This document shows, piece by piece, positions 1 through 7,002 of a stretch of 9,612 nt of DNA. A model generated the notes under the pieces. It was given only the letters and a program-made list of their open reading frames with translations, made no database searches and was not told the DNA's origin. How positions within the stretch are numbered: position 1 is the first letter of the stretch; the number at the start of each line of letters is the position of its first letter. The stretch covers positions 1 to 9,612 of the forward strand of contig JAJTHA010000178.1 of the NCBI GenBank assembly GCA_021299565.1, given 5' to 3'. Made by a program: the position numbers and the translations under genes. Source of the stretch: Candidatus Caenarcanales bacterium (lineage in GTDB: Bacteria; Cyanobacteriota; Vampirovibrionia; LMEP-6097).

Positions 1-1482
1 GAAAAGAAAGAAATACTCAAACAATGTCTCAATAAACTCATGCAAGAAAAACAAAACAAGGCTTTTGGAGTGGGTGATGATAATGCTCTTGATCCCAATC
101 ACTATTCTGTAGCCGATCCGGAGCTAAAATATGAGCAGTTCAAAAAACAAATACAGTTTCTAGAAGACTTTATTCATGATGATTCAAGACCAAAAGCTGA
201 AAAAGAAGCTCTAAAAGATGACTTATTACGTTTTGTCAGAGGAGAGCCAGCATCACAGAATCTGATTGATGCTTTTGGTGGAGACAATAAAAAACTTGAT
301 GCTCTTAATTATTTCACAAAAAGAGGCAGTGGAAATCCTAGAACAACGGCTGGCTTATTAAAAGCAATATTCAATAATGACGAAGGTGGTTTATATTTAA
401 ATGGGCTTGTTCAAGGAAGTAATAGTTTTGAAGAGCTTGGTGTGAATTTAAGAGATGCGATTATGGTATCCAAAGCCAATGAAAGAAATGCTAACGTCCC
501 AGAAGAACTTTTAAGCCAGTCTGCAGATGCTCAAGTTTATCATACTAGTACTCTTGCACTTCTCAAGCCTCATAGGTACAATATCGACGATAAAGGCAAA
601 CCAACAACTCCAATTCATGATTATCAAATCTACAATAAACTTGCGTATAACTTATCTACAAAGTTTGACCTTAATGAATCTGGTGATGCATTTCTTAAGC
701 CATTAAAGGGAGATAAAGCAGGCGAAGAGGGTAAACTATATCAATTAATGACTCATTTGGTTGAAGGCAACACCCCAGAAGAAAAAGATAAAGTAATCGA
801 ACAGGTTATAAAAAGAGCACTTGGAGATAATGAAAAAACTGATAGTGAGGGTAAAAAAACAAAAGATGCCGTGTTAACTAATAATGGCGCAGATCTTGCC
901 AATTGGTTAATCGGAGCAATAGAAGGACTTGGCAAAGAGGTGGCAAGTTACGATGAATTCAAAGAAGGTAAAAAAAGTTTTTCTAAATTAATTGAGACAC
1001 GAACTGCTTTAATAGACTTATCAGAGAAAAATGGCTTAGGACTTTATACAAAAGATGAAATGCCAGTTTTTTTACACGAAAACGAATATGAACAAATGTT
1101 CAAAGATTTTGCGATGTCAATGGAGCATATTGATGAACTAGTGAAATCTGACAAATCAATTTACAAGACACCTAAGGCTTTGAAAGTAGATTTAGGCTAT
1201 ACCGCTCCTGCGGCAGCAGCGACAAAAACTGCAGCTCTAGTCCCAAACTCAGCAACAGCGAATCAAGTTGCGAGCTTAAGTGCTAGTGAGAGTCAAATAC
1301 TTAGTTGGATGAATAATATGATTTATTCAACAATGTTTGATAGCGGCAATTTATTCATGGATGAAAATGATGAGATGAACTTTGGAAAAATTGGCTTAAA
1401 TTCTGTTGCGATGAATCCTTATTTAGCATCACCATTTGACATCACATCAGGATACATGAACAACTTTGATTCTGTTGCCTAA
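1..1482 (+). CDS. C-terminal part of a long, mostly helical protein of unknown function (5' end outside window)
   Basis: The reading frame is open from base 1, so the gene almost certainly begins upstream. The first in-window ATG (base 40) has no Shine-Dalgarno sequence, and 13 codons in the same frame precede it. Numbered from that ATG there are 480 residues. Residues 1-385 are charged and probably helical, with no membrane segment. Near residue 208 a D-x-N-x-S-G-D stretch looks faintly like an EF-hand loop, which is too weak to call. Residues about 388-418 form an Ala/Thr/Ser-rich linker, and the last 60 residues are a weakly charged, Met/Asn-rich tail ending FDSVA. The TAA stop is followed 49 bp later by a palindromic repeat. 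I do not recognise the family. The A/S/T-rich linker resembles in composition the N-terminus of the gene at the right edge, which lies on the same strand, so the two could belong to one paralogous or secreted set. That is inference only. Confidence 0.8.
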   Translation, partial: EKKEILKQCLNKLMQEKQNKAFGVGDDNALDPNHYSVADPELKYEQFKKQIQFLEDFIHDDSRPKAEKEALKDDLLRFVRGEPASQNLIDAFGGDNKKLDALNYFTKRGSGNPRTTAGLLKAIFNNDEGGLYLNGLVQGSNSFEELGVNLRDAIMVSKANERNANVPEELLSQSADAQVYHTSTLALLKPHRYNIDDKGKPTTPIHDYQIYNKLAYNLSTKFDLNESGDAFLKPLKGDKAGEEGKLYQLMTHLVEGNTPEEKDKVIEQVIKRALGDNEKTDSEGKKTKDAVLTNNGADLANWLIGAIEGLGKEVASYDEFKEGKKSFSKLIETRTALIDLSEKNGLGLYTKDEMPVFLHENEYEQMFKDFAMSMEHIDELVKSDKSIYKTPKALKVDLGYTAPAAAATKTAALVPNSATANQVASLSASESQILSWMNNMIYSTMFDSGNLFMDENDEMNFGKIGLNSVAMNPYLASPFDITSGYMNNFDSVA

Positions 1483-1531
1483 CCGAGCACGAGCAATTTT
1501 TCCCATGAGATTGCTGCACTCTAAGTTACTA

Positions 1532-1604
1532 GTCATTCTGAGCCGTAGGCGAAGAATCTCTCTCGGTGTTAACGAATGAGATCCTTCACTTCGTTCAGGA
1601 TGAC
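1532..1604. repeat. 73-bp palindromic cloverleaf repeat (family 2)
   Basis: The element begins GTCATTCTGA and ends TCAGGATGAC; these outer arms pair 9 of 10. Inside them, GAAGAATCTC and GAGATCCTTC pair 9 of 10 as an inner stem around a 17-nt loop. Between outer and inner arms sit two small side hairpins, GCC-GTA-GGC on the left and AC-TTC-GT on the right. This is the same plan as the longer repeats at 4759, 7125 and 8513, with different stem sequences. It lies 49 bp after the stop of the left-edge gene. It may serve as a transcript end signal, but there is no U-tract. Confidence 0.75.
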
Positions 1605-1631
1605 AACAATGTGCTCAGCCACAAATTTTAA

Positions 1632-1659
1632 TTCAAAACTGGTGGTTGTCCCGGATAAT
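1632..1659 (+). promoter_or_regulatory. possible sigma-70-type promoter for the small membrane-protein pair
   Basis: TTCAAA (1632-1637, 4 of 6 to the -35 consensus) is followed after 16 bp by GATAAT (1654-1659, 5 of 6 to the -10 consensus). Transcription would start near 1666, giving a leader of about 46 nt before the ATG at 1712. This is read by eye from AT-rich sequence, where such matches occur by chance. Confidence 0.25.
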
Positions 1660-1711
1660 ATAGTCTGCGACTTGATTTCATGCGAACGGATATTCTAGAC
1701 TTTCATCAAGT

Positions 1712-1936
1712 ATGGATTTCTATAAACATTATTCAACGACTTTACTCGCAATAGCGATAGCACTGTGGTCAGTGCCTGGTGCGTATTGTTCTTTCTGCTT
1801 GGAGCAGCAGTCACTCATTGATGTTGGCATGTGGGGTTTTAGCCTGTTAATAATTTGTTTTGTCCTGGGCTTGGTATGTGTTTATAGGAGTCTAGAGCTA
1901 ATGTGGAATGTATCACAAAACCATGATACAGTTTGA
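1712..1936 (+). CDS. small two-helix membrane protein with CxxC motif, unknown function
   Basis: This 74-residue protein has two hydrophobic segments, at about residues 9-25 and 38-58, consistent with a helical hairpin in the inner membrane. The short loop between them carries Cys26-Ser-Phe-Cys29, a CxxC pair that could be redox-active or bind metal, probably on the extracytoplasmic side. The first segment resembles a signal anchor. A lipobox is not convincing because Tyr precedes Cys26. No ribosome binding site is evident before the ATG, but this is the only start codon in the frame after a stop at 1673. The gene is followed 13 bp later by an even smaller membrane-protein gene whose Shine-Dalgarno sequence begins directly after this TGA stop, so the two are probably cotranscribed. 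I do not recognise the family. Small accessory subunits of membrane complexes can look like this, but nothing here shows which complex. Confidence 0.55.
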   Translation: MDFYKHYSTTLLAIAIALWSVPGAYCSFCLEQQSLIDVGMWGFSLLIICFVLGLVCVYRSLELMWNVSQNHDTV

Positions 1937-1949
1937 AAAGGAGTTCACG

Positions 1950-2048
1950 ATGTTCACAAGTTTAGATTTAGTATTTATTGTTGGAATAATTTTTGTGTTT
2001 TCTATTGTTTTGATGTTGAATAAAGCCGAAAAACTTTTTAGGAAATAA
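1950..2048 (+). CDS. 32-aa single-span membrane microprotein
   Basis: ATG at 1950 is preceded by AAAAGGAG with a 6-base spacer, the best Shine-Dalgarno sequence in the window, and ends at TAA (2046-2048). The product is about 32 residues: a short N-terminus (MFTSLD), one hydrophobic helix (residues about 7-23) and a basic tail (KAEKLFRK). The positive tail predicts an N-out, C-in orientation. It follows the 74-residue membrane protein after 13 bp and probably shares its transcript, which suggests that the two act together. Small single-span subunits of membrane enzyme complexes have this shape, but no sequence signature identifies a family. Its reality rests on the ribosome binding site and the clean hydrophobic pattern. 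Confidence 0.55.
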   Translation: MFTSLDLVFIVGIIFVFSIVLMLNKAEKLFRK

Positions 2049-2102
2049 TAACTCACTCAGGCTAATGGGGTCACGTCCCAAAACCGACTAAGCAAAGTAC
2101 CC

Positions 2103-3329
2103 CTACAAAAACACCGCTGGTATTTGAATAATTTTTTCATCTATCATGAAAACCTCATCACCATTGTTGATCAAAATTCCATAGGGACATTTTTCTTTGT
2201 TAATAAAATCTTTGAGCATAATTAGTTTTCTTGGATCTGTAGTTCTTCCTGACTTAATTTCAATTGGAATAATTCCTTTATCACCTTCAATAATTAGATC
2301 AATTTCTGCTTTACTTTGAGTGCGACAATAAAGATATTCATTACTAATATTCGCATTATTAAATTCACGGATTAATTGTTCAATAATAAAAACCTCCCAG
2401 AGCCTTCCAAACTGTGGAGATGATTGCATTTGTTCTATATCTTTGAGTTTCAAAAAATAATTAATTAAGCCACTATCTCGCAAATGCCCCTTTGGTGCTT
2501 TTATTATCCTCGAGGTCAGATTACGTCCTTGATAAGCTCCTATATTGCGCCAGATAAAAGTACCTTCTGCTATCTGGATATAATTTTTGATAGTAGGCTG
2601 AGAGACATCTAATGATTTGGCAAAATCAGATAAATTGACAACTTGACCAGAGCTTAGAGCAAGCATCGAAATAAATCTTTTGAAAGTAGTAAGTTGCAAA
2701 CTTGGAAATAAAGCACGAATATCTCTTTCTATATAAGTTTTAATATAATTTTTCATCCAAATATCTACAAAATCTTTTTTAGACTTGTTCAAAAAAGGCT
2801 CTGGATACTGACCATAAAACATCAATTCGAGTAATTGTTTTTGAGTAAATCTTTGTTCTAGATTTTTGAGTTTACTAAGACTTGTAATATTTTTTGCAAA
2901 AACTGATTCAGGAATCTGCTGAGCCTCACTCCAAGAGAACATATCAAGCTCAAAAATTGCAACTCGCCCTGCTAAACTTTCACTAATATTTTTGAGCAGC
3001 TCTGGTGAACTAGAACCTGTTAACAAAAAACGTCCTTTTAAATTACGTTGTTGATCTATTCGCACTCTAAGTGCTTTAAATAGATTTGGACAAAGCTGAG
3101 CTTCATCGATCAAAATTGGCTCTGGTGTGCTTTCTAAAAATGTTTTTGAAGAATTATTGACTCTATTAAAATCTACTTCATCTTCAAGATCAAAAATCCT
3201 TGCTTTCGGAAAAATTTGTTTCAATATAGAGGATTTGCCAACTTGCCTAGCACCTAGGATTACGACACATGGAAAGTTTTGCAAAAGCTTGTTGATGGTA
3301 TGAATAGAGCTTCTTTTCAATACTGACAT
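2103..3329 (-). CDS. AAA-type ATPase with C-terminal DUF4143/nuclease-like domain
   Basis: This is a 408-residue member of the common AAA_14 plus DUF4143 family. Walker A is GARQVGKS at residues 26-33. Walker B is PILIDEAQ at 71-78 (Asp75, Glu76). A sensor-like LLTGSSS follows at 102-108, and SLAGR leads into the end of the ATPase domain at about residue 122. The C-terminal half has the DUF4143 pattern: an ERDI helix, a winged-helix-like LDVSQPTIKNYI stretch, then a PD-(D/E)XK-like arrangement of GRLWEVFIIEQL, AEIDLII and PIEIKSG. Family members are cytosolic NTPases of uncertain role, often in accessory regions; some are proposed to act with DNA or toxins. A longer frame could start at a GTG at 3392, but ATG 3329 gives the usual family N-terminus, a short helix before Walker A. 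Neither start has a clear ribosome binding site. It converges on the small membrane-protein genes and diverges from surE. Confidence 0.88.
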   Translation of the reverse strand: MSVLKRSSIHTINKLLQNFPCVVILGARQVGKSSILKQIFPKARIFDLEDEVDFNRVNNSSKTFLESTPEPILIDEAQLCPNLFKALRVRIDQQRNLKGRFLLTGSSSPELLKNISESLAGRVAIFELDMFSWSEAQQIPESVFAKNITSLSKLKNLEQRFTQKQLLELMFYGQYPEPFLNKSKKDFVDIWMKNYIKTYIERDIRALFPSLQLTTFKRFISMLALSSGQVVNLSDFAKSLDVSQPTIKNYIQIAEGTFIWRNIGAYQGRNLTSRIIKAPKGHLRDSGLINYFLKLKDIEQMQSSPQFGRLWEVFIIEQLIREFNNANISNEYLYCRTQSKAEIDLIIEGDKGIIPIEIKSGRTTDPRKLIMLKDFINKEKCPYGILINNGDEVFMIDEKIIQIPAVFL

Positions 3330-3483
3330 ATTCAAAGTATAACTTTCAATATGTCGGCTGTCAATCCATAGGGCCGCTCCTACCGTTTTCACAAAACCCA
3401 GATAATTTCATTTTGAGGCGAAACCAACCCGCTATTATCTTTCCGTTTAATCGTAAATATATTTAGGTATATAGATATGATAG

Positions 3484-4257
3484 ATGAAAATTTTAGTATC
3501 TAATGATGATGGAATTTGGGCAGAGGGTATACGTGCGCTGACTCGCACTCTAGCTCAAGACCACGAAGTTTATGTATGTGCTCCCGATAGAGAGCGCTCA
3601 GCGACAGGGCACTCGATGAGTTTACACAAACCACTAATGGTAAGTCACGCCAAGACCAAAGAAATGCTCAAACTCTCTCAGGAAGCTTACATGACATCTG
3701 GCACTCCAGCTGATTGCGTCAAAATAGCTTGTGGAGCGCTTTACAAACAAGTTAAATTTGATCTCGTTGTCTCTGGAATCAATCATGGTCCAAATCTTGG
3801 TGTAGATGTTTTATATTCTGGTACTGTTTCTGCTGCAATGGAAGCTATGCTACTAGGCATACCATCTATAGCTTGTTCGCTTTACAGCTACAGCTCCAAA
3901 GAATTTATGGATGCTGCAAGTTGGATAAAAGATTTTATTGAAAACAACGATCTTCCGAATCTCATCCCACCCAAATCATTCATCAATATCAATCTACCAC
4001 CAGGTCCTAGAGCCAACTACAAAGGTGCCGAAATCACCAAACTAGGAAATAGATCTTATGAAGAGAATTACGAGGAGAGACAAGATCCTAGAGGCAATAA
4101 ATATTTTTGGTTAGCTGGAGCTCCTATCGAAGGATTAGAAGTACCAGGAACAGATGGTTTTGCACTATTAAACCATAAAGTATCTATCACACCAGTGAGA
4201 TTCGATATGACCTACTATGATAGAGTAGAGATATTAGAAAAATCACTCAAACTCTAA
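3484..4257 (+). CDS. surE: 5'/3'-nucleotidase SurE (survival protein E)
   Basis: SurE is a divalent-metal-dependent nucleoside monophosphate phosphatase acting in the cytosol on 5'- and 3'-nucleotides, linked in other bacteria to stationary-phase survival. The 257 residues match the usual length. The metal site is complete: SNDDG at 6-10 supplies Asp8 and Asp9, Ser39 lies in DRERSATGHS (35-44), and Asn100 lies in SGINHGPNLG (98-107). The family motif YSGTVSAAMEA follows at 111-121. The ATG gives the canonical MKILVSNDDG start. An ATG 7 bp upstream is out of frame and stops quickly. The ribosome binding site is weak. A gene for a small exported protein follows after a single base and is probably cotranscribed. 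The upstream 150 bp, shared with the divergent ATPase gene, is AT-rich and should hold both promoters, but I could not pick convincing hexamers. Confidence 0.97.
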   Translation: MKILVSNDDGIWAEGIRALTRTLAQDHEVYVCAPDRERSATGHSMSLHKPLMVSHAKTKEMLKLSQEAYMTSGTPADCVKIACGALYKQVKFDLVVSGINHGPNLGVDVLYSGTVSAAMEAMLLGIPSIACSLYSYSSKEFMDAASWIKDFIENNDLPNLIPPKSFININLPPGPRANYKGAEITKLGNRSYEENYEERQDPRGNKYFWLAGAPIEGLEVPGTDGFALLNHKVSITPVRFDMTYYDRVEILEKSLKL

Positions 4258-4258
4258 C

Positions 4259-4732
4259 ATGAAACTCAAAAATATATTTTTACTTTTTTCAATATTAATA
4301 GTCTTTGCGCCAAAAGCCTTTGCCTCAAAGCTTTTGATGATCATAGAAAAACGCGACATCGCTAAAGACAAAATTATCGAATATAGAGTTTTTGATGATG
4401 GCATTATCAATAGCACCATCATGAACTCTAGCGCTTCTGCCTCTGAATTATTTCAATCAAGCTTCAAGACCACAACTAATGCCAAAAGATTTATTGAGTT
4501 GTTAGAGAAAGTCAAAGATCTTGATCATCTCAACGATTTTCCTTGGCAAGAAAATTATTACAAAAGAGGCGATGTGATCAAACTGAGCTTCGTTAATGAC
4601 ATCAAGCTCAATCACCTAGAGCCTTCTAGCAAAAACAACAAAAGCATCAAAACACCTGTTGTATATTTCTTCTATACTGGACACGAAAATAATCCGGCGA
4701 TACTTAAAGAATTGATGACACTAGTCGAATAG
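4259..4732 (+). CDS. small exported protein of unknown function, cotranscribed with surE
   Basis: This 157-residue protein begins with a typical Sec signal peptide: MKLKN, a hydrophobic core (residues about 6-16), then a probable signal peptidase I site after Ala-Phe-Ala (20-22). The mature part is about 135 residues, mixed helix and strand, with no cysteine and no membrane segment. It should therefore be periplasmic or secreted. I recognise no domain. The ATG lies one base after the surE stop with no ribosome binding site of its own, so translation probably depends on termination-reinitiation from surE. A functional link to nucleotide metabolism is not shown. A cloverleaf repeat begins 26 bp after the stop and separates it from the convergent murB. 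Confidence 0.75.
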   Translation: MKLKNIFLLFSILIVFAPKAFASKLLMIIEKRDIAKDKIIEYRVFDDGIINSTIMNSSASASELFQSSFKTTTNAKRFIELLEKVKDLDHLNDFPWQENYYKRGDVIKLSFVNDIKLNHLEPSSKNNKSIKTPVVYFFYTGHENNPAILKELMTLVE

Positions 4733-4758
4733 TATAAAATCAATGGAGCAACTATAAA

Positions 4759-4846
4759 GTCACTGCGAGCCGCAAAGCGGCGTGGCAGTCCAGTTTACTG
4801 ATGCATCGTGGATCGCCACGATTTGCTACGCAAATCTCGCGATGAC
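4759..4846. repeat. 88-bp cloverleaf repeat, family 1, copy 1
   Basis: Outer arms GTCACTGCGAG and CTCGCGATGAC pair 9 of 11. Inner arms CGTGGCAGTCC and GGATCGCCACG pair 9 of 11 around an 18-nt loop. Side hairpin A is CCGC-AAA-GCGG and side hairpin B is ATTTGC-TAC-GCAAAT, both perfect. The element lies between two convergent genes and is followed 14 bp later by a companion repeat. Copies 2 and 3 are at 7125 and 8513. Confidence 0.9.
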
Positions 4847-4860
4847 CTTAAAATATTCAC

Positions 4861-4895
4861 AGCACTCTGCAAGGCAACAGTTTCGCGAAGCGAAA
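4861..4895. repeat. 35-bp companion repeat, copy 1
   Basis: This 35-bp sequence matches 8621-8655 at 31 of 35 positions. It ends in a perfect hairpin, TTTCGC-GAA-GCGAAA. In both places it follows a family 1 cloverleaf repeat on the same side, after 14 bp here and 19 bp at the other locus, so the two parts look like one composite unit. It ends 2 bp before the murB stop codon on the opposite strand. Confidence 0.8.
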
Positions 4896-4897
4896 AA

Positions 4898-5803
4898 CTA
4901 TCCCCACAAAGATTTTTCGTCTTCCGTAAACTCACCCATCAACTGCACTTCAGGCTTGAGCATCACACCTAGCTTAATAGCTTCTGATTGAACTTTCTTC
5001 ATCAAATTACAAAAATCTATTGAAGTTCCAGCATCTGTATTTTCAAAAAAATTACCATGCATATTGGAGACCATAAAATCCCCTTCACGAAGACCTTTCA
5101 GACCCAAGTCCTCAATGAGTTTGCCGGCACTAACAGTAGGTTCTGGATTTTTAAAAGTACAACCACAAGTCCAAGCTTTGATCGGTTGCTTGGTTGTACG
5201 CCAATGATTATTTTCCTGAATCTTTGCTCGAATAGTTTCTTTGCTAGCCGGGGTAAATTTAAATATCCCCGAATAAATCAAATGTTCGTAAGGATTGATT
5301 TTTGATTTGCGGTATTCAAAACCTAAATCTTCTTTGGACCAATCTTCTAACTCTAAAGTTTGAGTATTAAAAACTTTTGCGGAAAGCAAAATAGAAGCAA
5401 TGTCAGATTTATGAGCTCCAGCATTCATGACAATGCCACCACCGATAGAGCCAGGAATACCTTCCATGAATTCAGCTCCTGATAAGGATTTCTGAGCTGT
5501 GATAGCGCAAAGCTTTGGCATGCGAGTACCTACTCCAACTTCAAAGACATTATCACCCAAGTCATTTATAAAATCTAATTTATTAGTGCAGATGACCACA
5601 CCATCTATCCCTCTTGAACTTAGTAGTGTGTTTGAACCTGCTCCTAAAATATGCCAATTAAGTTTTTGAGCACCTATTAGAGTAAAAAGTTCTTTGAGAT
5701 CTTCAAACGATGTTGGCTCAGCATAAATCTTGGCTTTTGCTTGTACACGCAAAGTGCTATTTTTGGACAAATCGTAGTCATTTTTGAGCTCTAGAACCAT
5801 CAT
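4898..5803 (-). CDS. murB: UDP-N-acetylenolpyruvoylglucosamine reductase (MurB, type II)
   Basis: MurB is the FAD flavoenzyme that uses NADPH to reduce UDP-GlcNAc-enolpyruvate to UDP-MurNAc, the second committed cytosolic step of peptidoglycan synthesis. The 301 residues fit the shorter type II class. FAD-binding motifs are HILGAGSNTLL (51-61) and PGSIGGGIVMNAGA (117-130). Active-site candidates are Arg165 in EYRKS and Glu285 in KPEV. The third catalytic position, normally Ser in the GS-x-F-K-N-P motif, is Cys215 in CGCTFKNP (213-220). Cysteine at this place is, to my knowledge, tolerated in some lineages. Two adjacent ATG codons (5803 and 5800) are possible starts and neither has a clear ribosome binding site. 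murC, the frequent neighbour, is absent from the window. The gene diverges from an exported-protein gene 38 bp away, and its stop codon nearly touches a repeat. Confidence 0.96.
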   Translation of the reverse strand: MMVLELKNDYDLSKNSTLRVQAKAKIYAEPTSFEDLKELFTLIGAQKLNWHILGAGSNTLLSSRGIDGVVICTNKLDFINDLGDNVFEVGVGTRMPKLCAITAQKSLSGAEFMEGIPGSIGGGIVMNAGAHKSDIASILLSAKVFNTQTLELEDWSKEDLGFEYRKSKINPYEHLIYSGIFKFTPASKETIRAKIQENNHWRTTKQPIKAWTCGCTFKNPEPTVSAGKLIEDLGLKGLREGDFMVSNMHGNFFENTDAGTSIDFCNLMKKVQSEAIKLGVMLKPEVQLMGEFTEDEKSLWG

Positions 5804-5841
5804 TGTTTTATGTTATCAGATACTTGGAATAATATAAAAGT

Positions 5842-6612
5842 ATGTTTCGGGCTAAATTTCTTTTGACCATAGCTCTTATGACCGTATTAATATGGCCGAT
5901 TAAGGCGGACGTAGGATTTTGCCCAGGTAAAGAACAGGGCGAATGTCATCAATTGCTTCTAAAAGACGAGCTTTTTAATAGTGATCACAAGCTACTCGCC
6001 AATTATGTTCCGATACTTGCCTTAAGAGCATTAGCTCACGCCGATGTCTATAAAGAAAAAAAATCATTTACTATTGAGCGTTATTACTATGTCAAGCAAG
6101 CTAATGGCAGCTACTCAAAGCCTTATCAGAGCACTATTCTAGATGGAAAAGTTGAGGCAAGAGGTCTATTAGGACGCGCGATAATTGTTAGCGGTAGAGT
6201 CAACAACTATAGATTATGGTACCAAAATATAATGACTTTTAGTTTACCCAGAACTGCTCACATGGACGTAGTTGCGACTCTAGATGATGTCAAAATACTC
6301 GATCTCAAAGTCAAAAGCGATGGAGTAACTATGGTCAATGACGTTAGTGGTAACTATATGGGCAAACCGGTAAACTACAAAACCAATTTGCGAGACAGTT
6401 CTGGCAACTTGATTGGTCATCAAATCAATTTACATACAGAAGGTCTGGTCAAAACCCCAACTGAACTTTCAACAATAACCAAAGGTACTATTGGCAAAGT
6501 CAAAATCTCTGGCACTGGCAAAATGCTTGCGGCAAACCAATACGAAAGCACAGAATACTATAGCCTAGGTGCTTCTACGATAATGATCAAAAGCTATGTC
6601 AAGATCAAATAG
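5842..6612 (+). CDS. exported protein of unknown function
   Basis: This 256-residue protein has a clear Sec signal peptide: MFRAK, a hydrophobic core at about 6-18, and a probable cleavage after Lys-Ala (22). The mature protein carries an early cysteine pair (Cys27 and Cys35) that could form a disulfide, then a region rich in aromatic residues and short alternating hydrophobic patterns with many Gly and Asn turns, suggesting beta structure. No membrane segment follows the signal, so it is probably periplasmic, outer-surface or secreted. I recognise no family. It diverges from murB with only 38 bp between start codons, and that gap contains AATAAT just before the ATG; if this is a -10 element the mRNA would be nearly leaderless. 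Its 3' end overlaps by 8 bp with the convergent small gene on the minus strand. Confidence 0.78.
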   Translation: MFRAKFLLTIALMTVLIWPIKADVGFCPGKEQGECHQLLLKDELFNSDHKLLANYVPILALRALAHADVYKEKKSFTIERYYYVKQANGSYSKPYQSTILDGKVEARGLLGRAIIVSGRVNNYRLWYQNIMTFSLPRTAHMDVVATLDDVKILDLKVKSDGVTMVNDVSGNYMGKPVNYKTNLRDSSGNLIGHQINLHTEGLVKTPTELSTITKGTIGKVKISGTGKMLAANQYESTEYYSLGASTIMIKSYVKIK

Positions 6613-6850
6613 CAACTTCGCTATTAAAAACTATGTCTTGAAGTTTTCGAGCGGTTGCAGCATCACTAAGGTTTTCTAAAACTGATTGATACTCAAGTGC
6701 TGTGTCTGGATTTGAGTTAAAAATCTTTGCCATAAATTCTTTGGCTGCCAAAGGCGCTTCAACAGAAGAATCCAGCGCTTCATTGTAAGCACTAATGGCT
6801 TGATGAAAATTTTGCGAAAACTCTGTACTTGTAAAATCTATAGTATTCAT
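6605..6850 (-). CDS. 81-aa helical protein, second gene of a coupled pair; faint type III needle-like pattern
   Basis: I chose ATG 6850 rather than 6877 because its ATGA overlaps the stop of the upstream small gene by 4 bp and AGAGGAG lies upstream (spacing about 11). The 81-residue product is acidic, lacks cysteine, signal peptide and membrane segment, and reads as two helices joined at Asn-Pro near residues 48-49. After that turn comes ALEYQSVLENL (51-61). Type III secretion needle proteins (PrgI/MxiH type, about 80 residues) have the same plan: helix, a Pro-containing turn, then LLAEYQSKL opening the second helix. The shared EYQS-x-L and the length are suggestive, but this is one short match and could be chance. 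Upstream is an even smaller helical protein, as yscE precedes yscF in Yersinia-type systems. No other secretion gene is in the window, so function stays unassigned. Confidence 0.65.
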   Translation of the reverse strand: MNTIDFTSTEFSQNFHQAISAYNEALDSSVEAPLAAKEFMAKIFNSNPDTALEYQSVLENLSDAATARKLQDIVFNSEVAI

Positions 6851-7002
6851 TGCTTGTTTTTCTCCTCTAACATCCATTGGTATTCAAGATTTAGTTTGAC
6901 TAGGGCAAGATGCAATTTCTCAAGATTCTCTTTGAGATTGCTTAAATCTCCATCGAGCTCATTATTCATTTTGCTAAGATTTTTTAGTATATCTGGATTC
7001 AT
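6847..7002 (-). CDS. 51-aa helical (coiled-coil-like) protein, first gene of a coupled pair
   Basis: The frame allows an ATG at 7032 or 7002. I prefer 7002 (MNPDILKNLS): it is preceded by AGG at a spacing of 7, while the 7032 ATG has no ribosome binding site and overlaps a TATTAT that looks like a -10 box (7036-7031). The 51-residue product is almost entirely helical and leucine-rich with heptad-like spacing (LSNLKENLEKLHLALVKL), so a coiled coil or a helical hairpin is likely. There is no signal peptide, membrane segment or cysteine in this form. Its TGA overlaps the next ATG as ATGA, indicating translational coupling and often a 1:1 partnership. A small chaperone or partner of the 81-residue protein is a reasonable guess, but no family is recognised. 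Confidence 0.6.
   Translation of the reverse strand: MNPDILKNLSKMNNELDGDLSNLKENLEKLHLALVKLNLEYQWMLEEKNKQ

Noticed and set aside
753..935. 60-aa open frame on the minus strand inside the left-edge gene
   Set aside because: It is antisense to a well-supported long frame, has Ser/Pro-rich shadow composition and no ribosome binding site.
1485..1616. GAGCAC/GTGCTC inverted hexamers flanking the 1532-1604 repeat, as possible insertion marks
   Set aside because: Six bases 120 bp apart are expected by chance, and they are inverted rather than the direct duplications expected of a target site.
2049..2102. Terminator between the convergent microprotein and ATPase genes (GGGGT and ACCCC segments)
   Set aside because: Only five bases pair across a 27-base gap and there is no U-tract; nothing else is seen in this stretch.
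3330..3392. GTG-started 21-residue extension of the ATPase
   Set aside because: The ATG at 3329 gives the usual family N-terminus; the extension has no ribosome binding site and its DNA looks intergenic.
4782..4991. 69-aa open frame on the plus strand
   Set aside because: It is made of the palindromic repeat plus the antisense of the murB 3' end.
5057..5305. 82-aa open frame on the plus strand
   Set aside because: It is antisense to conserved MurB motifs and is a shadow frame.
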